64,000 nt of DNA, from positions 15,001-79,000 of the forward strand of contig JAJAGP010000219.1 in the NCBI GenBank assembly GCA_025084515.1, given 5' to 3'. The notes under the pieces are model-generated. The model made no database searches. It worked only from the letters and a program-made list of their open reading frames with translations, and was not told the DNA's origin. Positions within the stretch are counted from its first letter, which is position 1. Each line of letters begins with the position of its first letter. Of this stretch, positions 32,288 to 45,118 are shown piece after piece. The stretch is from Ancistrus triradiatus. Taxonomy: Eukaryota > Chordata > Actinopteri > Siluriformes > Loricariidae. The translations under genes were made by a program, and so were the position numbers.

Positions 32288-35200
32288 TTTAATTGTAGGT
32301 GATTTCAATATTCGCTTTGACAATGAGCAGGATCCACTTAAAATTGCTTTCGAGTCCATCTTAGAATCCATGGGTATCACTCAGAATGTGATGGGACCAA
32401 CCCACCGCTGTAATCATACTTTAGATCTAATATTAACATTTGGTATCAATATAGATAACCTTGATGTTTTCCCGCAAAGTGATTCGATTTCAGATCACTA
32501 TCTTTTAGTATCTGAGCTATCTCTAACAAATAAAATCCTTCTGCCTTGTTATCACACCAAGTGCACTATCACATCTGCTACTCCAGCTGCGTTTATTAAA
32601 AACCTACCAGACTTAAAATTTAATACACCTACGGAGATAAATCATCTTGAGTGTGTAAATGAGCAATTAGAATGTGTGCTTCGCTCAACCCTGGACACGA
32701 CTGCCCCTGCTAGGCTCAAACGTATTAGGGAAAAAAAGGCTAGCACCATGGTATAATGACCACACCCGTAAACCTTAAAGCAAAGAACACGGCATTTAGA
32801 GCGCAAGTGGAGACATAGTAAATTGGAGGTGTTTAAGATTGCTTGGAGGACAGCATGGCAGAGTATAAGCATGCCCTCACTAAAGCTAAAGCTGCATACT
32901 TCTCTTCAATCATAGAGAAAAATAAGAATAATCCAAGATTTCTCTTTAATACAGTCTCCAAATTAACAAAAAACCCCCACAGAAAGTGACTCTCCCATTC
33001 TGTGTAATTTTAACAGTAATGATTTCATGACTTTCTTTAATGATAAGATAGAAAACATTAGGCATAAAACTCAATGCTCATCACATCACCAAACTGTTCA
33101 GCAACCTTCCAGATGCAGCACTAGTGAAGACATCTTCAATTAGCTGTAAATCAAGATTTAGAATCTTTTACCCCCGATTACTAATACTGAACTATCCGCA
33201 CTGATCAGCTCGTCTAAGTCATCAACATGTTTATTAGATCCAATTCCTACATGTGTCTACTCAAACAAGTATTACCTAGTGTTATAGAGCTAGTGTTAGT
33301 TTATTTTAAATTCATCCCTTACCTTAGGTTTAGTGCCCCCAAATCCTTTAAGTCTGCCGTTATCAAACCACTGATTAAAAAAAGCCAATCTTGACCCTTG
33401 TGTGATATCTAATTATAGACCAATTTCAAATCTACCGTTTCTGTCTAAAATCTTAGAAAAAGCCGTCTATCAGCAGCTCTGTAGTCACCTCCAAAGGAGT
33501 GAAAATTTATGAAACATTTTCAGTCTGGCTTCAGGCCCCATCATAGTACTGAACAGCAGGCATTACTTAGGGTACTAAATGACTTGTTAATGTCCTCAGA
33601 TAAGGGATGTGTTTCTTTTCTAGTTCTGTTAGATTTAAGTGCAGCATTTGACACTATAGATCATGATGTTTTACTAAACAGACTAGAAAAATACTGTAGG
33701 TATTAAGGGATCAGCACTTTCTTGGTTTAAATCCTACTTAAACTGACCGGTACCAGTTTTGTTCATATAAATAATCTAAGATCTAAGCTCTCAAAAGTGA
33801 AGTATGGCGTGCCTCAGGGGTCAGTGCTTGGCCCGCTTTTATTCTCTCTGTACATGATGCCACTAGGCTCAGTTATTCGTAAACATGGCATTAGTTTCCA
33901 CTGCTATGCAGATGATACACAGCTGTACATATCAGCCAAACCTAATGACAGCCTTACAATCACAAAATTGAGGATTGTGTAAAGGAAATAAAAGATTGGA
34001 TGTTATTTAATTTTCTCTTACTTAACTCAGATAAAAACTGAGGTTCTATTAGTGGGACCCCAAGGCTGTGAGAGACAGGTTAGCTACATCTATCCTAAAT
34101 CTAGATGGCTGTCCAGTATTGCCCGTCCGTCTGTAAAAAAACTTAGGGGTCACATTTGATTCAGATCTCTCCTTTCATGCGCACATTAGCAGCATCACTC
34201 GAATTGCTTTCTTTACGTAATATCGCTAAACTTAGAAATATCCTCTCTTTTAATGATGCGGAAAAACTTGTTCATGCGTTTATAACCTCAAGGTTGGATT
34301 ACTGTAACGCCTTACTTACTGGATGCTCTAGTAAATCTATAAATAAACTTCAGTTAGTTCAGAATGCAGCTGCCCGAGTGCTAACTCGAACTAGAAATTT
34401 TGATCACATCACTCCTGTTCTATCATCACTGCACTGGTTACCAGTCAAATTCCGCATTGATTACAAAATACTTCTTATAACTTATAAAGCTCTACATGGC
34501 CTGGCCCCACATTATCTGAGTGAACTCTTAGAGTTTTACAATCCAACTCGTCTACTTCGTTCGCAGGGTGCAGGACTTCTTTTAGTTCCTAGAATTAAAA
34601 AAGTCACAGCCGGGGGAAAGGCTTTCTCATACATGGCCCCCCAACTATGGAATAAACTTCCCACTTTCGTTCGAGATTCAGACACCCTCCAAAGTTTTAA
34701 GTCTAGGCTAAAGACATACTTATTTACGCAGGCTTTTGACTAGATTTAGACCAGGTTGCATGGTTTGGGTTGCTGAGGCCGGAGTCTGAAGTCATGTCTG
34801 GCCTGCCTGCCTTGTCCGCTTGCCGGGAGTGTCGGGGTGGGCGGTCTGGGCTGAACTAGGCTTGGGTCCTCGTGATCTTGACTCATGCAACCTTGCCCTT
34901 AGAATAAGGGCAGAGCTGGGGGTTCATAATCAAAGAGTCTTATGGTGATCAGAGACGTTTGGGTTGTTGTCTTCTGCCGCTCGTGGGGTTGCCAATGTCT
35001 CATGTGATCCCTCTTGGCTGTGTTTCCTTCCAGTTCTCCCTCTTTCTAGCTTTCTAGCTATGCTGCTATAGCTAATGCTGCCGGGGTCTCATGCTACACT
35101 TGGCATCAGTGATTGACATGGCATCAGTGATTGTTAATAAACACTGTGCTCTTAATCAATAACTAATTACATTTTCTGTTTTTCTCTCCGAGCTGTGTTC

Positions 35201-35635
35201 CGGCAGTTTCGGCCCCACACATGATGTCCATCTGATGGAGCTCCCACTGTGCATAATTCACATTTTATTCGACCATGACTCCATGACTTTAGTTTCGCTC
35301 TTAGATTTATCATCATCATACCTCGGACCACTTAATGTCGATGTGCATACTTCACATTCTATTCGAACTTTGACTCCATGACTTTAGTTCGCTCTTAGAT
35401 TTATCATCTACGCCGCCCAAGGAGGTTGGGTCCCTTTTTGAGTCTTGGTCCTCCCGAGGTTTCTTCCCCTAGAAGTAGGGGAGTTTTTCCTTGCCACTGT
35501 CACCCTAGGCTTGCTCAATTTGGGATTGGACGTAGTTATTAGGAGACAATCTAAACTTGTAAAGTTGCTTTGAGATAATGCTCCATTGTAAAAAGCGCTA
35601 TATAAATAAATCTGACATGACTTGACTTGACTTGA
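32288..35635 (+). mobile_element. 5'-truncated L2 LINE with 10-bp target duplication
   Basis: ccttacaggc flanks it (32278-32287 and 35636-35645), and the real ccdc171 keeps it once (48451-48460). The element starts inside the endonuclease (ALIVGDFNIRFD region), continues through RT (GVPQGSVLGPLLFSLY at 33797, CYADDTQLY), a 3' UTR and a tgacttgacttgact tail. RT frames are broken at several points. It landed at the splice donor of a pseudogene exon. Confidence 0.95.
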
Positions 35636-35636
35636 C

Positions 35637-35768
35637 CTTACAGGCCGTGAGCTCAGGACCTTCAGTGGTCCTCTCTGGGCCGAGTGAGTCCTCGGGCACT
35701 GTGGGCAAGTGCAGGTTGAAGTCCTTCCTCGATGATGTGGAGTGAGAGAGTACAAGGAGATCTCTGTG
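35637..35768 (-). pseudogene. Decayed ccdc171 exon 21 copy
   Basis: 132 bp, colinear and open relative to the real exon 48452-48583, with a few substitutions (for instance Val to Glu in the TVPVDS region). Its donor side was hit by the L2. With a stop-containing exon 22 copy beside it, it cannot belong to a working gene. Confidence 0.8.
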
Positions 35769-36002
35769 CTGAATGGAATTAATCATTACAGATAAATAAC
35801 TTCTTTAACCTTCTGACTACTCCTTCATATTCATAAGATCAGCTGCAGGTATGGGGACACTGCTAATAATTACTGGATGCATTCCAGGGCTGAACCGAAG
35901 GAATCTTACAGTCGTACCATCAGCTCTACATTACCAGCTGTGATTTGTTAAATGACGGGTTTAACAAGAATGTATGGGCATGATGTTCAGGTGTCTAGAG
36001 CA

Positions 36003-36288
36003 GTGATGTAGTCGAGACTGCACGAGTCAAGTCCGAGTCAAGATCAAGACTGAGTAGTCGAGTCCGAGTCAATTTTTTTCACGTTTTTCAATGATGAATG
36101 AAGCTGAAGGGAGGTGAGTAATATGAAGTTACGGAGTTTGTGGTAGTAGTACTAGCAAGAAATTTAAACTATCTTCACTTGTGCCTGTGATGTAGCTGTA
36201 CTTATGGGTTAAATCACTCTCTCCTACATTATACACACTCTAGAGGGCGCTATTAGTTCTGTACTAGTTACTAGAACAGTGCTAGAAA

Positions 36289-36366
<78 letters not shown>

Positions 36367-36428
36367 TGTGTGTGAGAGGGAGAGAGGGAGAGAGGGAGAG
36401 AGGGAGAGAGAGAGAGAGAGAGAGAGAC
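36003..36428. repeat. Repeat fragment and (TG)n(GA)n microsatellite
   Basis: 36003-36075 is the left end of the repeat at 48815. At about 36076 the sequence jumps to the equivalent of 54865. 36287-36428 is (TG)n followed by a long (GA)n, matching 55015-55096 in the real ccdc171. Confidence 0.8.
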
Positions 36429-36429
36429 C

Positions 36430-36823
36430 TGTGTTCTCCAGCTCTCTCTGCATTCCCTGCTGTGTATGATCACACTGAGCTCTGATGACCTCAGCATCTT
36501 CATCACACCTTTATCGTCCTCTCCCTCCTCTCTCTGCTCTGATCGCTCACTCACCGTCTGCTTCAGCTGCTCACACACACTCTTTAAAGCCTCCGATTTT
36601 TCCTGAATAATGGGGATGTGTCCCAAATCATACCCTCACTACATGACCCCCATGCTACTGTTCCTAGGATGCATGTTTACATGTAGCGTTTACTGAACTG
36701 ACCTTCTGATTGGCTGAGTTCAGGTCAGATATCAGCATGTCTCTGGCCATGAGAAACTACCCATCATGCTCTGGGCTGGGGTCACAAACACAGATCCAGC
36801 AATGAGCTGCTGATAGAGAGAGT
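36430..36823 (-). pseudogene. Fused remnants of ccdc171 exons 15, 14 and 13
   Basis: 36430-36555 matches the end of exon 15 (55099 onward). At about 36556 it jumps to exon 14 (56697 onward), then to the intron at about 56820, then to exon 13 up to gagagagtgcaagaa (57080). Two internal deletions have joined pieces of three exons. Homology to ccdc171 ends at about 36823 in mid-exon 13, the likely edge of the duplicated segment. Confidence 0.78.
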
Positions 36824-37640
36824 GCAAGAAGAGTCCTTTACAGATCCCGTAAACCTCGGAATGAGTAAACATTCGCAGTGCAAGCCCCATTTGAGCTTTG
36901 AATCCAGGTCCCAAGAACTGAATCTTAAACTACTTTATGGGAAAGTTTTATGAGAATTAATTATATTCTTTACCTACAATATGAAATTATGATCATTGTT
37001 CCTTTACACTGAATACCATGTAAATCCATACCTATGAATAATAGTACTTTTAAAATGTTTACCATTATTGTAGCAAATGACTGTCCCATGAGCTATTATA
37101 AAAAAAATATTTTAAAGTTATAGAGTTATATTAAACCTGAAAATAATGTAAGTTAAATGTCCTTTATTATTTTAGATTTTTATATATTTATTTTTTCACA
37201 AGTCTAAAACTTAGAATGCGGTCAGCGCCCTCTGGTGACAACTTTAATACTTGCCTCTAAACGTTTCGAAGGGAAACTTTGCCTTATATATACTGAAATC
37301 GTGTTTGTTTAATCTTTATCAGATTAAGTAACGTTGAAATGCTGATCTGAGACTGGTGTTACTGCTTTTTAAAATCTTTTCTCGAGGGATTAGACAAACA
37401 GTGGCTGCAGAATGAGCTGAATTAAACAGCACCGTAACTCTCAATATGAAGTTATCATAAATTCCCACCTCCAATAAGTCAGCTCATCAGCTTTCCTCTT
37501 TCCTCAAGCAAAGTTCATAAAGAAATGCTTCGATAACTTTAATAGAGAACTTGGCTGGATAGCACAGAACCATCACACTCCTTTGAGATGAATTTGAATA
37601 ATAACTTTTATCTTATTGTCCAGCACCAGCGCCCGACCTC
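36824..37640. other. Start of the copy C unit
   Basis: Sequence from about 36865 (cattcgcagtgcaagcccc) aligns with 17885 onward upstream of copy B. It includes the empty site of the Tc1 at 18034. No gene is seen. Confidence 0.65.
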
Positions 37641-37923
37641 CCCAGGAAAAAATGTACTGTGAATCTTCATAGCAAAACTGTGACTTGATTGACAGTTTTA
37701 ATGTGAACTTTCAAAGTTTGACCATGAATTTCACAGTTCTACTATGAATTTTTGATGGTAATTTGGCCACTTCATGGTTCAACTGTGAAATTTCATAGTA
37801 CAACTGTAAAGTCGGTGGACTGTGAACTGACCATGAATTATTTCAAAGTTGTACTATGAATTTTGGTGGTAATTTGGCCACTTCATGGTTCTACTGTCAA
37901 ATTTCACTAAATTTTTTCCTGGG
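37641..37923. mobile_element. 283-bp MITE with 13-bp perfect terminal inverted repeats
   Basis: Left end cccaggaaaaaat (37641-37653), right end attttttcctggg (37911-37923). The interior carries a repeated block around ggtaatttggccacttcatg (near 37757 and 37868) and many short inverted repeats. The unit upstream of copy B lacks it (near 20004). A 2-bp TC duplication fits the junctions. No ORF. Confidence 0.85.
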
Positions 37924-38264
37924 TCATGATCACGTTCTGAAGATCTGTCGATATTTCAGTTATTTAAAAGGAGGTCTCTGCTCTGTACATTGTGTGTGTT
38001 GATAGAAATTATAGATGTTTTGAAAGAACAAAATTGCAAATAACTGCGCCGACATTTTTAAAGGACAAGTGCAATCGTGCTAAATGAAATAAAAGCCCAG
38101 ATTCGCTGCTGTTGTCTTTCAAAACGGCCAAATATGCAAAACTGTAGAGTCTCTGCACCAAGGGACCATCTTCTCTTCTCAGTATTACTGACAAAACCAC
38201 AAAGAACAAGCCTAAACAAATTCTTCACAGTACACACAGTACGTTTGGAGCAAATGTAACTCAC

Positions 38265-38297
38265 CTTAAAGGTCAGGAATCTGGCTGCTGCATACAT
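38265..38297 (-). other. Possible antisense first exon upstream of copy C
   Basis: Minus-strand ATG at 38297, open to a donor (AAG/gtgagttac), encoding MYAAARFLTFK. The counterpart at 20366-20399 has a stop. It could be the start of a small unidentified divergent gene; the evidence is weak. Confidence 0.25.
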
Positions 38298-40643
38298 GCT
38301 TCCAGTAAACAACAAAGTAATAGCAGTTTCTTGTCATGACTTATTCAGTGTACAGATGGAGACTGTAGTTAATTCTGTTTCATTTGTACTGTGTGCTATC
38401 CTTCATCAAACTACGTAGTTGCAAAACAAAAATGAGATTGCAGGGAGGTGGTTTGTCATGGCTTGTCCAGATCCAAAAAGTGAAACTTTTCCTTTCCTTT
38501 TCCTGAATAATAAGTATTTTCATCAAACACCAATTCAACTTTGTTAACATTTCATTTCAACTGTAAAATTCCTCTCACCCGACTGGCCTTTGGAGGAGCT
38601 GAGTTATTGTCAACTATTAACTTGTTAGAAATGGGTATCTGTCAAGTATGCCACCATAAAATCTAGGGAGAACAATCCATTCATTCATGTCTGCCCTAAA
38701 TACTGCAATGATTAAATGAAACTCTTTAATTGGCTTTTTCTGAAGGCTACCTTTATCAATAATCTGAACTTCCTCTGCTAGCATAATGCAATTCCCACTA
38801 GTGCGTCAAAGAGTTTTCAGTTTGGTTAATTAATGTTTCTAACAGACATTCAAATAACGTATTTTCTTTATTTTTGTGTTGAACTTTCTCCCTTTCACAC
38901 GGGGTGTTGCTTATTTTATAAAAAATAGTGTCACAGAAGGAGCATTGTACCCTGTTACAACCTTGGTTCAAGTGTCAGGCACATTTTGGGGCCACAGTGC
39001 CACCCCCAGGTCACAGTGCGTCATATTTGCAATATCGAAAGGGTGTGAAAATTTTCTTATCCGCGTAAACGTGCCAGAAATCTGTTCTTGGTCTTCTTTC
39101 AGTCGATTTCAAAAGCTGCAGCACAAGTTCACAAACCAAGATTATCTCTGAAGACACAAACTTTCAAGTGGAGCCTGATGGCACAGTGAAGCTGAAGAAC
39201 CCGGTTACACTTTATAATAATCAGAAAGAGTTCACCATCTGTGCTTTAGACATCAATGGCAGGAAATACACTGCTCGTGTGAGAGTGGAGCGTGAGGACA
39301 GAGATGCTGAGGCACTACAGGTCAGGACAGGACTCTCAGTTAGTCTGTATTCTGCTGGAACGGCATGTTCCTGAATGATGTGTTTTTTTCAGACTGAATG
39401 CCTCACACACTTCCCAGATTTGAAGTCTTCAAAATCTCCAGGAGGGTTGGTGAGGAGAAAGCGAGAGCGGCTAATTCCTCCACTCTATATCTGGGAAAAT
39501 GCTTGAGGCCCTTACCCCATACAGATTACTCAGGTTTGTGCAGTTGATCTCTCTTCTGTCAAGGACCTCTTTTGTTTATCCAATTAACTTATACATGTCA
39601 CACCTGTGTACAGATCAAGTACAGATTTTTTAAAGAAACAGAAATGACATTCAGCATTACTGGTGAAGGAGCAGACCAGCCTCCTGTGGGAGTTTTTACC
39701 ATCAATAAAGACATGGGTTATATCTTTGTAACGAGGCCTCTTGATAGAGAAGCAAAAGCGTTGTATCAGGCAAGTAACTTTTTCTACAATGGAAAAATTG
39801 GCTGCATTGGTTTTATTGTTTGTCATCTTGTTGGTGTATAAGCTACAGCATAAGAAGAAACATCAGTACAGCATTTAACTTTGTTTTTTTTTGCTGCTCG
39901 GTACAGCTACAAGTAAATTTTCACTCACCTGCTGGCAATATTTTTGAACCTCTCACGGAGAACATCATCTTTACTGTGTTAGATGTAAATGATAACAAGC
40001 CTGTCTTCACCCAAAATCCATTCACTGGAACTGTACCAGAAGCTGCAAAAACAGGTAACTACTCCAATTGTTCACTTACCATCCGATATACAATCTAATC
40101 TCGTTATCTCGCAAACCTCATCTCTCACCACCTGTGATGGCATGACAGATTTCCCTCCATGCACTTTACCCTGAAAAGCCACCAACCTCGCCTCTCGCCC
40201 TTCGCCAAGCTTAAAATGTGACAAATATCCTGCCAGTAATGAAATTCTACCTCCTAACCCACCATGTTTCAGATTGTCAGTAGGTGGCACTCTAATCCTA
40301 CTTTTAACTTGTAATGCTGGATGATGTACAGCCCCTGTCTGTTATCAGAGACATTATATGAGGAGGAGACTAATATGAATGGGACTGTAGTACATAAGCC
40401 CCACCCCATCATTGGAAAGAATCGATAAATTACCAGCATATTAGTAAGCGTGTCATGGGGGGCCATCTTGGTACTACTGTAGTGGTGGGATGTGCATGCG
40501 CAGTAGCCAGAATAACCTTTAAAAAAAATCATATTTTTCTGTTATTTGAACCCAACAACGTAAGTAAGTTAGATCATTTTTGTCAGATTATACCAGCAAT
40601 TCTAAATCTGCATTTTAAACGTTAATTTATCTTTCAGTTTCGG

Positions 40644-41062
40644 ATGGAGACAGTGGCACTGACAAAGAGACAGGAAGCAGAGCTGGAGGTGGCAGAACTT
40701 AAGATGTTGAGGTTCTCTTTAGGAGTGTCTAGGGTGGACAGGATTAGGAAGGAGATCATCAGAAGGACAGCACAGGTTGGAAAATTGGGAGACAAAATTC
40801 GAGAGGGAAGACTGAGATGGTTTGGACATGTGCAGAGGAGGGATAGTGGATATATTGGTAGGAGGATGTTGGAGATGGAGCTGCCAGGCAAGAGACTGAG
40901 AGGAAGACCAAAGAGGAGTTATATGGTTGTGGTGAATGAAGATATGCAGGGAGTTGGGGTGAGAGTAGAGGACGTGGAGGACAGGGTGAGGTGGAAACGT
41001 TTAACTCGCTGTGGTGACGCCTGATAAAGGGAGAAGCCGGAAGAAGAAGAAGAAGAAGGAGA
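40644..41062 (+). mobile_element. 3' fragment of another non-LTR retrotransposon in intron 6 of copy C
   Basis: An open frame of 126 codons contains RKEIIRRTAQVGKLGDKI and GRLRWFGHVQRRD, the C-terminal region found downstream of RT in RTE-like and related LINEs, and ends in a (GAA)n tract. Copy B intron 6 is 385 bp, copy C 1,535 bp, so this arrived after duplication or was lost from B. The clade is uncertain. Confidence 0.7.
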
Positions 41063-42082
41063 AGTTTCGGATATTTAGATCTCTCCCCATTCAAAGAGAT
41101 AGGAGACTGGTCTTGTATGGCTGGAAATAACTGCCCGGTGGAGTTACCAAGATGGCGGCGAAGTGAACAGACTTATCTTATAATAACTTTGTTTCTGTGA
41201 CATCCAGTCTGTGATAAATAACAGCAATCATCAAAGAGGGACTATTTCTCTAATTTTTGTAAATGAATAGAAACTGTACATGTACGTACATGATTATGTA
41301 CATTGTAAATGTGATTGTATGATAAGTATCAGATTATTTCAGCATCGGGTATGAATGTTAGTTTGTCTATTTTTCTGTAACCTCGTTATGTCGCCAAAAT
41401 CGCCTCTAACCAAAAATAGCTTTGAAACGAGTTTAGATAACGAGTTTAGACTGTATCTCAGAGCTTAAAAGCCGCTGTTTAAACAAGGTATGAACATTAT
41501 TTGGTATTTAGTCAGTGCGTGGTTCTACTGCTTTATTTTCTGTTACACTGTAGGCTCAATGTTCATAATCCTTGTTACTCTTATTACAGGATTTGAGTTC
41601 ATGACTGTCTCAGCCACTGATGCAGACGATTCTGTTAATACTATCAATGCTGAGCTTAGATACAAAATCATAAAACAGCATCCGTCACGGCCAGAGAAAA
41701 ACATGTTCAGCATCAACCCTGTCACTGGAGTGATCCGAGTAAATGCCAATAGACTGGACAGAGAGGTGAGAGCAGAAATCAGATTTCTCAGAATCTGGAA
41801 ATGACATACGATTTATTACTAAACGGAGTTAACATTTTTTAGAAATGTTCTGAGTACATCTTGGAAATTGCGGCAGCAGACAGAGATGGTACCGGCCATT
41901 CCACCACAGCAACTGCGATTATTGTGGTAACAGAAGACAGTTCACCTCAGGTAAGGACATTAATAGCTGTAACACTATAATCTATGAAGCAACATGGACA
42001 GGCTTAGATAAAAGCAAAATTAATATATTATATACTCATTGGCAAAAAAATAACTCGCCAAGAAGGAGTTGTTGAAATCAAC

Positions 42083-43637
42083 AACTGTTTGCCCCCTTCC
42101 TGATTTCCTGTGTTTTTGCATGTTTGTCACACTTAAGTGTTTCAGAACATGAAACCAATTTAAATATTAGTCAAAGACAACACAAGGAAGCACAAAATGA
42201 AGTTTTTTAATGAAGGTGTTTATTATTAAGGATGAAAAAAATCCAAACCTACATGGCCCTGTATGAAAAAGCGATTGCCCCCTAAACCTAATAACTGGTT
42301 GGGCCGCCCTTAGCAGCAACAACTGCAACCGAGCATTTGTGATAACTTGCTATGAGTCTTTTACAGCATTGTGGAGGAATTTTGGCCACTCATCTTTGCA
42401 GAATTGTTGTAATTCAGCCACATTGGAGGGTTTTTGAGCATGAACGGCCTTTTTAAGGTCCTGCCACAGCATCTCAATAGGATTCAGGTCAGGACTTTGA
42501 CTAGGCCACTCCAAAGTCTTCATTCTCTTCAGCCATTCAGAGGTGGACTTGCTGGTGTGTATTGGATCATTGTCCTAAGTTTGTTTCAGCTTGAGCTCAC
42601 GAACAGATGGCCGGACATTCTCCTTCAGGGTTTTTTGGTAGACAGCAGAATTCATAGTTCAATTTATCACAGCAAGTCTTCCAGGTCCTGACACAGCAAA
42701 ACAGCCCCAGACCATCACACTACCACCACCATATTTTACTGTTGCTATAGTGTTCTTTCTGAAATGCTGTGTTACTTTTACGCCAGATGTAATGGGACAC
42801 ACACCTTCCAAAGAGTTCAACTTTTGTCTCGTCAGTCCACAGAATGTTTTCCCAAAAGTCTTTGGGGATCATCAAGATGTGTTCTGGAAAAATTGAGAAG
42901 AGCTTTAATGTTCTTTGTGCTCAGCAGTGGTGTTTGTCTTGGAACTCTGCCATGCAGGCCATTTTTGCCCAGTCTCTTTCTTATGGTGGAGGCATGGGCA
43001 CTGACCTTACCTGAGCTAAGTGAGGCCTGCAGTTCTTTGGATGTTGTTGTGGGGTCTTTTGTGACCTCTTGGATGAGTCATTGCTGCGCTCTTGGGGTAA
43101 TTTTGGCCACTCCTGAGAAGGTTCACACCTGCTCCATGTCTTTGCCATTTGTGGATAATAGCTCTCACTGTGGTTTGCTGGAATCACAAAGGTTTAGAAA
43201 TGGCTTTATAACCCTTTCCTGACTGATAGATCTCAGTGACTTTCTTTCTCAATTGTTCCTGAATTTCTTTGAATCTCGGCATGATGTGTAGCTTTTAAGG
43301 ATCTTTGGGTGTACTTCACTTTGTCAGGCAGGTCCTAATTACAGTAAGTGATGTCCTGATTGAGAACAGGTTGTGGCAATAATCAGATCTGGGTGTGGCT
43401 ACGGACAGTGAACTCAGATGTGATAAACCATAGTTATGTTATGTTTTAACAAGGAGGGGCAAACACTTTTTCACACAGGGCCATGTAGGTTTGGATTTCT
43501 TTCTCCCATAATAATGGATACCTTTATTTAAAAACTACATTTTGTGTTTACTTGTGTTGTCTTTGACTAATATTTAAATTGTTTGATGTTCCGAAACACT
43601 TAAGTGTGACAAACGTAAAAAAAATATGAAATCACTG
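42083..43637 (-). mobile_element. Tc1-like element in intron 8 of copy C (decayed)
   Basis: Long inverted ends share gtttgtcacacttaagtgtt (near 42124 and, inverted, 43600). The right end is cactg before TA (43638-43639); the left end is less clear. The minus strand shows remnants of a Tc1 transposase with many stops. Copy B has an L2 and another Tc1 in the same intron instead. Confidence 0.75.
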
Positions 43638-45118
43638 TATATAGCTTTGAAAGAACCAAAAATAATCTGGCTGCCATTGCTAAATCCGGTATTCAATTTT
43701 ATTCCGTAGATTAAACCCAAGCCTTCAACCGAAGAGTTGTTGATATTCATCTCTGAGAATACCAAAGGACCTTTCCCCAAGCAGATAGGACAGGTGAGTG
43801 CAGCTGATCTTCAGCTTAGTGCTGCAAATATTAAGTAATTACTTAATTTTCTTGCAGCTTTAAAGTTCAGTCTGGTTTTGTTCAGTGTTGATAGAGCACA
43901 TTGAAATAAAGATATAGCCAGACCGACTGTAAATAATTGTACATAATAAGATTATTTTTAACTGCTTATAGTTGTAAATGATTTTAATATGTTCTAAAAC
44001 CCAGAAGAAACTTCATTATGTATTTCTGGTTTGAGTAAAGAAAGATCATCGTTTATCCAGTCTGGTTTTTTTAGGTTTTTGGGACAGGTGTGTTGATGTA
44101 TCATGTCTAAATGAAAAAATATTATCAGGTCATATTGGCCAGACACTTCCCTTGTAACAGCAGAATAGCCACAGTCCCATTGACTGTTTCTGAGGGAGAG
44201 AAGGTCAGACGAAGTTAGAGCTCAGTCAGGGATCGATGGTGGGATCGACCATATCCAAAATTTGGGGGAAATTCAGGAAGAACATGAAGACAAAATCAAT
44301 CTATATATAAAAAATTGCATAAAAATGTTAATGGACCCTAACATTCCTTCGTCTGTGGTTCCTGCACTCATTTTCATGTTTCTGATAAAATGATTTTACC
44401 CATCCTACAATGTTAAAATTAATTGAGCCCGTAGACCTGAATCTACAGGCTGTTTTTATCCTAACAGAAAAAATACAAGGATACAGCAGTAAATGCAGCC
44501 ATTATCCTGTACCAGTTTCACCACCAAATCAAATATAAGCTGATTATTTGGATTTCATGTATTTTCATTTTCTATATCTGTTTTTACCTGCTACTACACT
44601 AAAACAAAAAACAAAATCAACTCTGAAGCAGCGCTTTCAGAAGACTTGTTTCAGAAGACAATGTAGCTTCGAAAGACGAACTCTAATCATTCGGATCGCG
44701 TCCTTTTCACAGATCACGTCCTGTCATTCCAAAGATACGAAGATGATATACAGCATCACCGGTGAAGGAGCAAACCTGCATCCTGAGGAACTTTTCACCA
44801 TCAATAAAGACACAGGTCATCTCGTCGTGACATGGAGGCTAGATAGAGAAACACAAGCTAAGTATAAGGTGAGATTTTCAGGTCTTGCTGCTTTGTAAGG
44901 CTCAGACACTGGGGGTGGGTAACAGCATTCAGAAAACTTGGACACGTCTGCATTTTTCTGCTAAATCCAGCTTCAAGCCCACGCTGATGCAGCTGATAAC
45001 AGTACCCATGACCCTCCTGTGGAGATCATCATCATCTATGTGACGGACCAGAATGATAACAAGCCGTCCTTCAAACAAGACACGTTCCGTGGCAGCGTAC
45101 CACAAGCCTCAAGAATAG

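Noticed and set aside
39504..39506. TGA in cadherin copy C as selenocysteine
   Set aside because: Copy B has Glu at this place, the family has no selenoproteins, and the copy also lacks exons 1-2. A nonsense change is simpler.
42434..43222. Plus-strand ORFs of 85 and 152 codons in intron 8 of copy C
   Set aside because: They are antisense to the decayed Tc1-like element at 42083-43637 and lack domain motifs.
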